Made by a program: the position numbers and the translations under genes. Shown here piece after piece: positions 9,614 through 19,209 of a stretch of DNA of 64,000 bases. The stretch covers positions 3,286,001 to 3,350,000 of the forward strand of contig NZ_CP126739.1 of NCBI RefSeq assembly GCF_030246885.1. The letters run 5' to 3'. The notes beneath the pieces are model-generated. The model was not told where the DNA came from, made no database searches, and was given only the letters and a program-made list of their open reading frames with translations. Each line of letters opens with the position of its first letter. The first letter of the stretch is position 1. This stretch comes from Microbacterium sp. zg-B185 (GTDB taxonomy: Bacteria; Actinomycetota; Actinomycetes; Actinomycetales; Microbacteriaceae).

Positions 9614-9941
9614 TGCGCGGTGCGGTCAGCGGCAGCGACGCCGGACCGGGATCGTCGGATGCAGGATCGCACGGACCGACCAGCGCAACGATCGGGCATG
9701 GCGAGGTCCTCCGCTGGCGGGTGAGGGTCCAACAATCGACGCAATACGGTAACGCACCAGGACGGTCCCGCGAACCCGCTCGTCTCGCCCCTCACGTGGG
9801 ACTGAGCACACGCGGCGCGCAGAACGCTCCAGACTGCCCGGCTCCGGCACGCAGATCCCCGGCGGCGCGACACCGGCGAGCAGCCGGCCGCCACCTGCGG
9901 CCTTCCGCTGCCGCTGGCAGAGGCAGTGGGAGACTGGTGGC
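9614..9941. other. Divergent intergenic region, no gene seen
   Basis: A 328-bp gap between the exporter operon (minus) and the repair gene (plus). Reading frames here have no protein-like character. An AT-richer patch around 9738-9760 (CAATACGGTAACGCA) is the most likely promoter or operator zone for the exporter operon. It has an imperfect inverted character (GCAATAC / GTAACGC) like a TetR-type site. No convincing -35/-10 pair was identified. Confidence 0.4.
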
Positions 9942-10529
9942 ATGACGCTCCACATCACCGGCGACGCCGCCGCCGACGGCCTGCTCACGAACGATCCCCT
10001 CGCACTGCTCATCGGCATGCTGCTGGATCAGCAGGTCCCGATGGAGACCGCGTTCGCGGGGCCGCTGAAGATCCAGCAGCGGGTCGGAGCGCTGGATGCC
10101 GCGACCCTGGCCGGCTACGACCCCGAGGCGTTCGCCGCGGTGTTCTCGCAGACCCCGGCGGTGCACCGGTTCCCCGGTTCGATGGCCGCTCGCGTGCAGG
10201 CGCTGAGTGCCGCGATCCAGCAGGAGTGGGGCGGCGATGCCGCGGCGCTGTGGACCCGGGGCGACCCGGACGGCCGAGAGGTGCTGCGCAGGCTGAAGGC
10301 GCTTCCGGGTTTCGGGGAGCAGAAGGCAAAGATCTTCCTGGCGCTGCTGGGCAAGCAGTACGGCTACACCGGCGCCGGCTGGCGTGAGGCGGCCGGTGCG
10401 TACGGCGAGGAGGGATCGTTCCGCAGCGTGGCGGACATCACCTCCGCCGAGTCGCTGACCAAGGTGCGCGAGCACAAGCGCGCGATGAAGGTTGACGCGG
10501 GCCGGGTCAATGCTCCGAAGGAGCGTTGA
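9942..10529 (+). CDS. HhH-GPD-type base-excision DNA repair protein
   Basis: A 195-residue protein of the small actinobacterial HhH-GPD group (TIGR03252-like). The helix-hairpin-helix is LKALPGFGEQKAKIFLALLGK (residue pattern LPGFGEQKA), placed as in AlkA/EndoIII-type glycosylases. The N-terminal half (LLIGMLLDQQVPMETAF) matches the family opening. The catalytic VDxHV segment of classical glycosylases is not seen after the hairpin; YTGAGWREA is found there instead, so the chemistry may differ. It is a single gene, divergent from the ABC exporter. Start ATG at 9942. Confidence 0.8.
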   Translation: MTLHITGDAAADGLLTNDPLALLIGMLLDQQVPMETAFAGPLKIQQRVGALDAATLAGYDPEAFAAVFSQTPAVHRFPGSMAARVQALSAAIQQEWGGDAAALWTRGDPDGREVLRRLKALPGFGEQKAKIFLALLGKQYGYTGAGWREAAGAYGEEGSFRSVADITSAESLTKVREHKRAMKVDAGRVNAPKER

Positions 10530-10566
10530 GGCGGTTCGCGTCAGACCCGAACGCCGAGCGCAGAGA

Positions 10567-11952
10567 CTACGCGCCGTTCAGACGCTCGGCCAGATAAGCG
10601 TGCAGACCCTCAAGGGGTACGCGCTCCTGCGCCATCGTGTCCCGATCGCGCACGGTGACCGCGCGGTCCTCGAGCGAGTCGAAATCGATGGTGACGCAGA
10701 ACGGGGTGCCGATCTCGTCCTGGCGGCGGTAGCGACGGCCGATGGCACCGGCGTCGTCGAAGTCGACGTTCCATTCGCCGCGCAGGTCGGCGGCCACCTC
10801 GCGGGCGATGGGCGAGAGCTGCTCGTTGCGTGACAGCGGCAGGACCGCCACCTTCACCGGCGCCAGGCGCGGGTCCAGCTTGAGCACCGTGCGGGTGTCG
10901 GTGCCGCCCTTCGCGTTGGGCACCTCTTCTTCGCGGTACGCGTCGACGAGGAACGCCATCATGGCCCGGGTCAGGCCGAAGGACGGCTCGATGACGTACG
11001 GCGTGTAGCGCTCACCGCTGGCCTGGTCGAAGTACGACAGGCTCTGACCGGACGCCTCGGAGTGGCTCTTCAGGTCGTAGTCGGTGCGGTTGGCGACGCC
11101 CATGAGCTCGCCCCACTGCTTGCCGGGGAATCCGAACTCGTACTCGACGTCGATCGTGCCGGCCGAGTAGTGCGCGCGCTCGTCCTTCGGCACGTCGAAG
11201 CGGCGCATGTGCGCGGGATCGATGCCCAGGTCGACGAACCAGTTCCAGCACGCCTCCACCCAGTGCTCGAACCATTCCTGCGCCTCGGCGGGCGGGACGA
11301 AGTACTCGATCTCCATCTGCTCGAACTCGCGGGTGCGGAAGATGAAGTTGCCCGGGGTGATCTCGTTGCGGAACGCCTTGCCCACCTGACCGACGCCGAA
11401 CGGGGGCTTCTTGCGGGCCGCGGTGACCACGTTGGAGAAGTTCACGAAGATGCCCTGCGCCGTCTCGGGGCGCAGGTAGTTCAGGCCGGACTCGTCGTCC
11501 ACGACACCGAGGTAGGTCTTCATCAGGCCCGAGAAGGCCTTCGGCTCGGTGTACTGACCCTTCACGCCGCAGTTCGGGCAGGGGATGTCGGCCAGGCCGT
11601 TCTCGGCCGTGCGGCCCTTGCGCGCTTCGAAGTCCTCGATGAGGTTGTCGGCGCGGAAGCGACGGTGGCAGTTCAGGCACTCCACGAGGGGATCGGTGAA
11701 GGTGGCGACATGGCCGGAGGCCTCCCAGACGCGCTTGGGCAGGATCACCGACGAGTCCAGTCCCACCATGTCGCCGCGGCCGCGCACGAAGGTCTGCCAC
11801 CACTGGCGGCGGATGTTCTCCTTCAGCTCCGTGCCGAGTGGGCCGTAATCCCATGCCGAGCGGGATCCGCCGTAGATCTCGCCGGCCTGGAAGACGAACC
11901 CCCGGTGACGTGCGAGGGCGATGACCTTGTCGAGGCGGGACTGCTCGGCCAC
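10567..11952 (-). CDS. glyS: Glycine--tRNA ligase (single-chain, class II)
   Basis: A 461-residue dimer-type glycyl-tRNA synthetase that charges tRNA-Gly. Class II features include an N-terminal GEIYGG...WDYGPLG segment, the motif 2 region [25 protein letters not shown], and the motif 3 region near [10 protein letters not shown]. Two Cys-x2-Cys pairs ([12 protein letters not shown] and CPNCG) form the zinc-ribbon insertion usual for this family. The C-terminal anticodon-binding domain begins near [11 protein letters not shown]. The length is normal. It is an essential gene, lying between the repair gene (convergent) and the GH15 gene. Confidence 0.96.
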   Translation of the reverse strand: MAEQSRLDKVIALARHRGFVFQAGEIYGGSRSAWDYGPLGTELKENIRRQWWQTFVRGRGDMVGLDSSVILPKRVWEASGHVATFTDPLVECLNCHRRFRADNLIEDFEARKGRTAENGLADIPCPNCGVKGQYTEPKAFSGLMKTYLGVVDDESGLNYLRPETAQGIFVNFSNVVTAARKKPPFGVGQVGKAFRNEITPGNFIFRTREFEQMEIEYFVPPAEAQEWFEHWVEACWNWFVDLGIDPAHMRRFDVPKDERAHYSAGTIDVEYEFGFPGKQWGELMGVANRTDYDLKSHSEASGQSLSYFDQASGERYTPYVIEPSFGLTRAMMAFLVDAYREEEVPNAKGGTDTRTVLKLDPRLAPVKVAVLPLSRNEQLSPIAREVAADLRGEWNVDFDDAGAIGRRYRRQDEIGTPFCVTIDFDSLEDRAVTVRDRDTMAQERVPLEGLHAYLAERLNGA

Positions 11953-12007
11953 GGTGGCTCCAATGGTCGGGTGTGGGGTGAGGTTCGTCCAGAGCGCGAT
12001 GCGTCGA

Positions 12008-12023
12008 AGCGGCGTGCGCCGCT
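12008..12023 (-). terminator. Hairpin downstream of GH15 gene
   Basis: A perfect 7-bp-arm stem-loop (AGCGGCG-TG-CGCCGCT) about 55 nt past the GH15 stop codon and about 55 nt before the glyS start codon. No U-tract follows. It could be a terminator of the intrinsic GC-stem type or part of the glyS leader. The call rests only on the inverted repeat. Confidence 0.3.
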
Positions 12024-12077
12024 GGACCGCGAGGGCGGGAGCCGCGCCTCAGGAGGTGCTGCGCGGCATCCCCAATC

Positions 12078-13910
<1,833 letters not shown>

Positions 13911-13982
13911 GAGCCACCTCTCCCCCGCTCATCGTGGCATCCCGGCCGCGCCGCCGCACGTGCGCGCGCGGTGTGCGCGGTC

Positions 13983-14882
13983 TCAGCCGAATCCGCACCA
14001 GTCGGCGACCCAGGTAAGGATGGCACCGCGCATGTCCTCCGACGCGGCCAGTTCGATCTGTCCGTCTGCGCCGTCCAGCTCCACTTCGACCGTGAAGATC
14101 GTGCCTCGCTTGTCCTCCTGCACCGCGTGCGGATCGCATCGCAGCGGGAGGAGCGGAACGTGCACCTCGAGCGGTGCGGCATCCGTGGCGGTAACCGCGA
14201 CGCCGAGCGGGAACGTGTCCGCCGTGCTGCCCGGTCCGGCGGCGAACGTGAGGAGGTTCGTCGTCTGGATGCCGACGATCCTCACCGCGCCCCGTCCCGT
14301 GGGCTTCACCTCGAGCACGAGATCCGCGGCTTCGCCGGCGGGCGACGGGGTGAACGACGCGAGGCTCAGGGCCGCGGCATCCGTCACCGCCTCAGCCCGG
14401 CACTCACGCTCGTGGAGCGGTCCGAGGAAGTCCAGCGGGTCATCGATCGGCACTTCGGCCCGCACGTCGCCGGCGCCGGCGGAGTAGTCCACCCGCACCG
14501 AACCGGCCCCGGAGTCGGAGACGCCGCAGTCCATCGCGGGCAGCTGCACACGGATGTCGACCGTGCCGCCGGCGCGGACGAGCGACTCGCGCTCCAGCAC
14601 CCGCCCGGCCGGGGTGGCGAACCGCGGGTCGCTCACCGCGACGGCTCCGATGGTCAGGTCGTGGTCAGTGCCGTTGTGCACCTCGACCTGCGCCTGCCGC
14701 GCGGCCACGTCGGAGCGCAGCTGCACGAGCTGGACCGTCACTCCGGCGGGCAGACCCGCGGGAGCGGACGCCTCCGGCGTCGCGGTCGCGGAGCAGCCCG
14801 CGAGCAGGATGAGCGCCGCGGCGGATGCTGCGGCGAGGCCGCGTGCCCGTGCGCCGACCCCGCGCGCAAGGTGTCCCCGCAT
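13983..14882 (-). CDS. Secreted lipoprotein of unknown function
   Basis: A 299-residue protein with a lipoprotein signal peptide: basic start (MRGHLARGVGARARG), hydrophobic core, and lipobox LLAGC with Cys30 as the lipidated residue. The mature part is made of beta-rich repeats of roughly 90-100 residues with WxG-like or Ig-like character and ends in TWVADWCGFG. It resembles hypothetical actinobacterial lipoproteins; no enzyme motif was seen. A GAGGAGG ribosome-binding site precedes the ATG. The inverted repeat at 14935-14995 lies about 50 nt upstream of the start. Confidence 0.75.
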   Translation of the reverse strand: MRGHLARGVGARARGLAAASAAALILLAGCSATATPEASAPAGLPAGVTVQLVQLRSDVAARQAQVEVHNGTDHDLTIGAVAVSDPRFATPAGRVLERESLVRAGGTVDIRVQLPAMDCGVSDSGAGSVRVDYSAGAGDVRAEVPIDDPLDFLGPLHERECRAEAVTDAAALSLASFTPSPAGEAADLVLEVKPTGRGAVRIVGIQTTNLLTFAAGPGSTADTFPLGVAVTATDAAPLEVHVPLLPLRCDPHAVQEDKRGTIFTVEVELDGADGQIELAASEDMRGAILTWVADWCGFG

Positions 14883-14934
14883 CCTCCTCGCCCCCTCCCG
14901 CGTGCGGACGGCGCGCTCGTCGGCCGCCCCCGGT

Positions 14935-14995
14935 GTTCACTTGCCCTAGATGTACACCGAATCGCGCTTCTGGTGTACATCCAGGGCAAGTGAAC
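14935..14995 (-). repeat. Large palindromic repeat (24-bp arms, 13-nt loop)
   Basis: Arms at 14935-14958 and 14972-14995 are reverse complements with a single mismatch (the core of each arm contains CACTTGCCCT and its complement). Transcribed in the direction of the flanking genes it would form a very stable hairpin. It is preceded, downstream of the menC-like stop codon (14996-15085), by a tract of almost pure pyrimidines on the coding strand (CCCTCTCCC repeats). A second copy of the left arm occurs at 59655-59676 after a similar tract, so this is a dispersed element. The position suggests a terminator or REP-like repeat. Confidence 0.85.
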
Positions 14996-15085
14996 AGAAA
15001 GGGGAGAGGGCGCGGGGGGGCGAGCGCGCGACGGGAGAGGGGGCGCGGGGGGGGGAGAGGGCGCGGGGCGGGGGCCGGGGCGCGG

Positions 15086-16219
15086 CTACCGGCGGATGAC
15101 CTCGCGCTGCACGGTGAAGTCCTCCAGGGCGACCGGGTCGATCTCCACGCCGAGACCTGCGCCGGTCGGCACGCGGACGTGCCCGTCCTCGAGCACGGCG
15201 GGCTCGGTCACGATGTCGCGGGCGTAGAAGCGGTTCGAGGCCGACACGTCGCCGGGCAGAGTGAACCCCGGCAGCGCCGCGAGCGCCGCGTTCGCGGCGC
15301 GCCCGATGCCGGTCTCGAGCATGCCGCCGCACCACACCGGGATCCCGGCATCCACGCACAGGTCGTGGATGCGAAGCGCCTCCAGATACCCGCCCACGCG
15401 GCCGGCCTTGATGTTGATCACGGATGCCGAGCCCAGGGCGATCGCGTCGACGGCGGCCTTCTCGGACACGATGGACTCGTCCAGGCACACCGGGGTGCGC
15501 AGGTGCCGGGACAGCGTGGCATGGTCCACGAGGTCGTCCTCCTGCAGCGGCTGCTCGATGAGCAGCAGGTCGAAGCGGTCCAGTTCGGCCAGCGTGTCCA
15601 CGTCGGCGAGCGTGTAGGCGGAGTTCGCATCGACCTGGAGCGGGATCGGGCCGAACGCGTCCCGCACCGCTGCGGTCTCGGCGACATCGCGCCCCGGCTT
15701 GATCTTGATCTTGATGCGCACGTAGCCCTCGTCCAGATACCCGCGGACGACCTCCACCAGGGCGGCGGGGTCCCGCTGGATCCCCACCGACACCCCGGAG
15801 GGAACCCGGTCCCGCACGGCGCCGAGGTATTCGCCGAACGCCCGCCCCTCGCTGCGCAGCGCGGCGTCGAGCACAGCGAGCTCGATGCCGGCCTTGGCCA
15901 TCCGGTGACCGACGAACGGTCGCAGCACGACGGGGACTTCCTCCGGTGCGAGCGTGTGCCGGTCCAGCAGCGCGGGGATCAACCAGCGGAGCGAGGCATC
16001 CCACGCACCCTGCGTGTACTCGCTGGAGTACAGCGGCGCGGCTCCGGTGACGATCTCGCCCCACCCGTCGCCGTCTGCCGTGAGCGCGCGCACCAGGATG
16101 ACCTCGCGCACGGTCTCGGTGCCGAAAGACGTCGTGAACGGGGAGACGAGCGGGATCTGCAGGACGCGCAGTTCGAAGCCCTCGAGACAGACGGACGGCG
16201 CGGGTCGAGCGAGCGGCAT
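15086..16219 (-). CDS. o-Succinylbenzoate synthase / N-succinylamino acid racemase (enolase superfamily)
   Basis: A 377-residue enolase-superfamily enzyme of the MenC/NSAR type. The capping domain is N-terminal. The barrel carries the KIKIK pair (lysines at residues 170-174), DAN (D197), IEQPL (E222), CLDES (D247) and CGGMLETGIGRAAN. These match enzymes that make o-succinylbenzoate for menaquinone or racemise N-succinylamino acids. No other men gene is nearby. Instead a COG3375-like GNAT acetyltransferase lies three genes upstream on the same strand, as in known NSAR pathways, so amino-acid racemisation is plausible. Family call secure, substrate not. Confidence 0.85.
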   Translation of the reverse strand: MPLARPAPSVCLEGFELRVLQIPLVSPFTTSFGTETVREVILVRALTADGDGWGEIVTGAAPLYSSEYTQGAWDASLRWLIPALLDRHTLAPEEVPVVLRPFVGHRMAKAGIELAVLDAALRSEGRAFGEYLGAVRDRVPSGVSVGIQRDPAALVEVVRGYLDEGYVRIKIKIKPGRDVAETAAVRDAFGPIPLQVDANSAYTLADVDTLAELDRFDLLLIEQPLQEDDLVDHATLSRHLRTPVCLDESIVSEKAAVDAIALGSASVINIKAGRVGGYLEALRIHDLCVDAGIPVWCGGMLETGIGRAANAALAALPGFTLPGDVSASNRFYARDIVTEPAVLEDGHVRVPTGAGLGVEIDPVALEDFTVQREVIRR

Positions 16220-16228
16220 GCGCCCAGG

Positions 16229-16369
16229 CTAGTCCGCCGTCAGCGCGCGGAGGCGTCCGTCGACCGGCACGAACGTGGACCGCGCGCGGCGGGGACGCTT
16301 TCCGCGTCGCACCCGATCCCCCCGGGTGCCCTGGATCGCCCGCGCGATGGTGTGAACGAGCGTGCGCAT
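16229..16369 (-). CDS. Small basic protein, 46 residues, hypothetical
   Basis: A short frame beginning at an ATG with a near-perfect ribosome-binding site (AGGAGG, 5-6 nt spacing) and ending 9 nt before the menC-like gene on the same strand. The product is very basic (RGDRVRRGKRPRRARS in the middle) and ends in RLRALTAD. No family was recognised. The strong ribosome-binding site and tight spacing are the only evidence that it is real. It could alternatively be a leader peptide coupling translation of the racemase gene. Confidence 0.45.
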   Translation of the reverse strand: MRTLVHTIARAIQGTRGDRVRRGKRPRRARSTFVPVDGRLRALTAD

Positions 16370-16443
16370 AGCCGCCTCCTCTGCGTCGCGAACGCGACCT
16401 CTGCAGCGAGGAGTCCGGGCCGGGCGCCCAGATACATGCGGCC

Positions 16444-16839
16444 TCAGTCGAACGGAGAACCCTGCACGTCGTCCGGGCGCCGCGGGCGAAGCGCCGCAGG
16501 CGACGGCCACGGCAGCGCATACCGGTCCACCGGGACGTCGATCGCTCCGAAGTCGTCGGTCTGCACGACCACCCGGCCGGCCTCTCCCGCGGCGCCGGGG
16601 GTGACCTCGACCAGCTTGACCCGGAGCGGACCGGCCGCTTCGCGCTCCAGCATCCACACCTCGGCGAGCCACGACAGCCCGCGGGTTTCCAGCGTCGCCT
16701 CCGCCTCGAGCCAGTCCACAGGGCCGGATGCCGCGTGCCCGAGCAGATCGACGGCGACCCAGTACTCGCCCTCCGGGCGGATCCAGCCCACCAGCTCGCC
16801 GTCGTCGCGGCGGTGCGGTGTCCAGTCGGGCGGGATCAT
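16444..16839 (-). CDS. Conserved actinobacterial hypothetical protein
   Basis: A 131-residue protein starting MIPPDWTPHRRDDGELVGWI. The ATG at 16839 was chosen because the only earlier start (GTG at 16869) lies inside a short tandem repeat. The body looks like a small all-beta domain followed by a W/P-rich tail; no catalytic motif, signal peptide or membrane segment was seen. It lies between the GNAT gene and the racemase gene on the same strand. The function is unknown. Confidence 0.65.
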   Translation of the reverse strand: MIPPDWTPHRRDDGELVGWIRPEGEYWVAVDLLGHAASGPVDWLEAEATLETRGLSWLAEVWMLEREAAGPLRVKLVEVTPGAAGEAGRVVVQTDDFGAIDVPVDRYALPWPSPAALRPRRPDDVQGSPFD

Positions 16840-16866
16840 GCCGTTCACGATACCGACCGAGGTGGG

Positions 16867-16927
16867 CACGCGGCCCGAGCACCAGCCACGCGGCCGAGCG
16901 GCACCGCACGCGGCCCGAGCGGCACCG
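16867..16927. repeat. Short tandem repeat, about three 20-21-bp units
   Basis: Three imperfect copies of a unit beginning CACGCGGCC, at 16867-16886, 16887-16906 and 16907-16927. The last two copies are nearly identical. It fills the gap between the GNAT stop codon and the start of the 131-residue hypothetical gene. It may be a slippage-prone intergenic repeat; no function is visible. Confidence 0.7.
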
Positions 16928-16932
16928 CACGC

Positions 16933-17667
16933 TCACGGACGCACGAACAGGTACCCGCGCTCGTCGTCGAAGCCGCCGACCACCAACCCCGCGGCGAGGC
17001 GGCTGAGGAAGCCTTCCCGCACCCGGACGCGCCAGGCCGCGGCATCCGTCGCCGATTCGCGTCGAAGGGTCTCGATGTCGCGCGGCACCGCCACCGTTGC
17101 GACGACGTGCTCGTCGGGCGGGGTCGGCACCGGCGGGGCCGCGAGGGCCCACGACACCAGGAGCCGGTCGGTCTCGTCGCCCCGGTTGACTTCGTCGTCC
17201 ATGGGTCCGTAGTGATCGACCAGATACTCGCTCACGCGTGCGCCGAGGACCCGCAGGTTGAAGTGCGCGTTGCGCGCCACGAGCGGATCGAATGTCCAGG
17301 TGATGTGCCCGACGCCGCGGTCCAGCGCCCACTGGCGCTGATGCTGCTTCAGCACGCGCCCCAGTCCGCGGCTCTGCAGCCCGGGCAGCACCCCGGTGAT
17401 GTGCGAGTGCATCGAACGCGCCGCCGGCGCCGCGAAGAACGCGATCGACGCCCCCACCATCCGCTCGCCGTCGTAGAGGCCGACGACGTAGTTGCCGGAG
17501 TGCTCCAGCGCGCGGACCAGGTTCCCCGGCATCGCGTCGCGCTCCCCCGCCCACACCCGCCGGAGGACCACCGCGGCCTCCTGGATCTGCGCGATCGTCT
17601 CCAGCGGACGGATCCCGATTGCGTCCTGAGAAGACTCGGATGCCGCATCCCGATCGTCGTGTGCCAT
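16933..17667 (-). CDS. GNAT-family N-acetyltransferase (COG3375-like)
   Basis: A 244-residue acyltransferase. The ATG at 17667 starts a protein whose GNAT core spans about residues 20-150: VVGLYDGERMVGASIAFF, then the acyl-CoA loop LQSRGLGRVLKQHQRQWAL (RGLGRxL pattern), and ITWTFDPLVARNAHFNLRVLGA. The latter is characteristic of the COG3375 subgroup. Members near NSAR genes are known to act as succinyl-CoA:D-amino acid N-succinyltransferases. That role is inferred here from the nearby menC-like gene. Upstream sequence in frame is shadow of the divergent MFS gene. Confidence 0.82.
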   Translation of the reverse strand: MAHDDRDAASESSQDAIGIRPLETIAQIQEAAVVLRRVWAGERDAMPGNLVRALEHSGNYVVGLYDGERMVGASIAFFAAPAARSMHSHITGVLPGLQSRGLGRVLKQHQRQWALDRGVGHITWTFDPLVARNAHFNLRVLGARVSEYLVDHYGPMDDEVNRGDETDRLLVSWALAAPPVPTPPDEHVVATVAVPRDIETLRRESATDAAAWRVRVREGFLSRLAAGLVVGGFDDERGYLFVRP

Positions 17668-17746
17668 GCGCTCAGTCTGCCGCGCGCGATGCGTCCGCAG
17701 CAGCCCGGCGGTCCGGGACCCCTCTTTGCGCCGATAGCCTGAAGCG

Positions 17747-19189
17747 ATGAGATCGGATGAGGACGAACGCCGGCGCCTCACCCGAATGCCCCGGCAGGGG
17801 GCGATCGTCGCGGTCCTCGCCGTCGCCGGTCTGTGCTCCTCGTTCATGTTCACGCTGGTCGTGCCGATCCAGGCGCGACTGCCCGAGCTGCTGAACGCGA
17901 GCCGCGAGGACACCGCGTGGGTGGTCACCTCGACGCTGCTCGCCGCGGCCGTGATCACCCCGATCGCGGGGCGACTCGGCGACATGTACGGCAAGCGGCG
18001 GATCGTTCTGGTGCTGATGGCCGTGATGATCACGGGCTCGGTCATCGCCGCCCTGTCGACGGGAATAGTCGGCGTCATCATCGGTCGCGCGCTGCAGGGC
18101 GCCGTGACCGGCGTCATCCCGCTGGGCATCGCGATCCTCCGCGACGTGCTCCACGAGAAGCGCGTCGACTCCGCGATCGCGCTGATCAGCGCCACCCTCG
18201 GTGTGGGCGGAGCGCTCGGGCTCCCGATCAGCGCGCTGATCACGGAGCGCAGCGACTGGCATCTGCTGTTCTGGTTCGCGGCCGGTCTCGGCGTCATCGT
18301 CTTCGTGCTGGTCCTGTGGATCGTGCCGGTGAGCGTGCTGCGCACCGCCGGCCGCTTCGACTACATCGGCGCCGCCGGGCTCGCCGTCGGGCTCATCGGC
18401 ATCCTGCTGGCCATTTCGCGCGGGAACGAGTGGGGCTGGGGCTCCCCCGCCGTGCTCGCCACCGGCCTGGGCGGCCTGGTCGTCCTGCTGGCCTGGGGAT
18501 GGTTCGAGCTGCGCATCCCGGAGCCGCTCCTGGACCTGCGGGTCGCGGCACGACCGGCAGTGCTGCTGACGAACATCGCCTCGGTGGCGATGGGATTCTC
18601 GCTGTTCGCCTCCAACGTGATCTACCCGCAGATCCTCGAGCTGCCGGTGGCCACCGGCGCGGGCTTCGGATTGTCGCTTCTGGCCGCGAGCTTCATCATC
18701 ATGCCCTCCGGGATCGTGATGATGGTGCTCTCCCCGGTCGCAGGGCGCCTGGCGCGCCGCACCGGGCCGAAGCTGCTGCTGGTGATCGGCGCGATCGCAC
18801 TGGTCGTGGCGTACGGGTTCACCCTGCTGTTCTCGTCCGAGGTGTGGCACATCCTCATCGCGAACCTCCTGATCGGGGTGGGCATCGGCTTCGGCTTCGC
18901 ATCGATGCCGATGCTGATCATGCGGTCGGTCCCGCAGAGCGAGACGGGCGCTTCCAATGGCCTGAACGCGCTGTTCCGGTCGCTGGGAACCAGTTCCGCG
19001 GCCGCGGTGGTCGGTGCGGTGCTGGCCGGCTACTCCGTGGAGTTCGAGGGGATGCCGACGCCGACGCCGACGGCCTTCTCCCTGTCGTTCATCCTCGGCG
19101 GTGCGGCCGCGGTCATCGCGCTCGTCGTCGCGCTGTTCATTCCCGCCAAGCGCGCACCGCAGGAGCGGCACCCCTCCCTTCGCGACTGA
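17747..19189 (+). CDS. MFS transporter (drug:H+ antiporter type)
   Basis: A 480-residue membrane protein with about 14 hydrophobic segments. The MFS signature between helices 2 and 3 is GRLGDMYGKRRIVL, and a motif C-like helix is present (LGVGGALGLPISALI). It probably exports a small hydrophobic compound with proton exchange. It is divergent from the GNAT gene with 79 bp between start codons and is followed 20 bp later by the peptide transporter gene, so the two may be cotranscribed. The substrate cannot be predicted. Confidence 0.88.
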   Translation: MRSDEDERRRLTRMPRQGAIVAVLAVAGLCSSFMFTLVVPIQARLPELLNASREDTAWVVTSTLLAAAVITPIAGRLGDMYGKRRIVLVLMAVMITGSVIAALSTGIVGVIIGRALQGAVTGVIPLGIAILRDVLHEKRVDSAIALISATLGVGGALGLPISALITERSDWHLLFWFAAGLGVIVFVLVLWIVPVSVLRTAGRFDYIGAAGLAVGLIGILLAISRGNEWGWGSPAVLATGLGGLVVLLAWGWFELRIPEPLLDLRVAARPAVLLTNIASVAMGFSLFASNVIYPQILELPVATGAGFGLSLLAASFIIMPSGIVMMVLSPVAGRLARRTGPKLLLVIGAIALVVAYGFTLLFSSEVWHILIANLLIGVGIGFGFASMPMLIMRSVPQSETGASNGLNALFRSLGTSSAAAVVGAVLAGYSVEFEGMPTPTPTAFSLSFILGGAAAVIALVVALFIPAKRAPQERHPSLRD

Positions 19190-19209
19190 CGGAGGATTAG
19201 CCTGGCGCC

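Noticed and set aside
11953..12077. T-box or riboswitch in front of glyS
   Set aside because: The 125-bp region shows only a short hairpin; no T-box consensus or specifier-loop structure was seen.
14935..14995. Insertion sequence or MITE end
   Set aside because: No transposase, no visible target duplication, and only one further partial copy; a repeat or terminator fits better.
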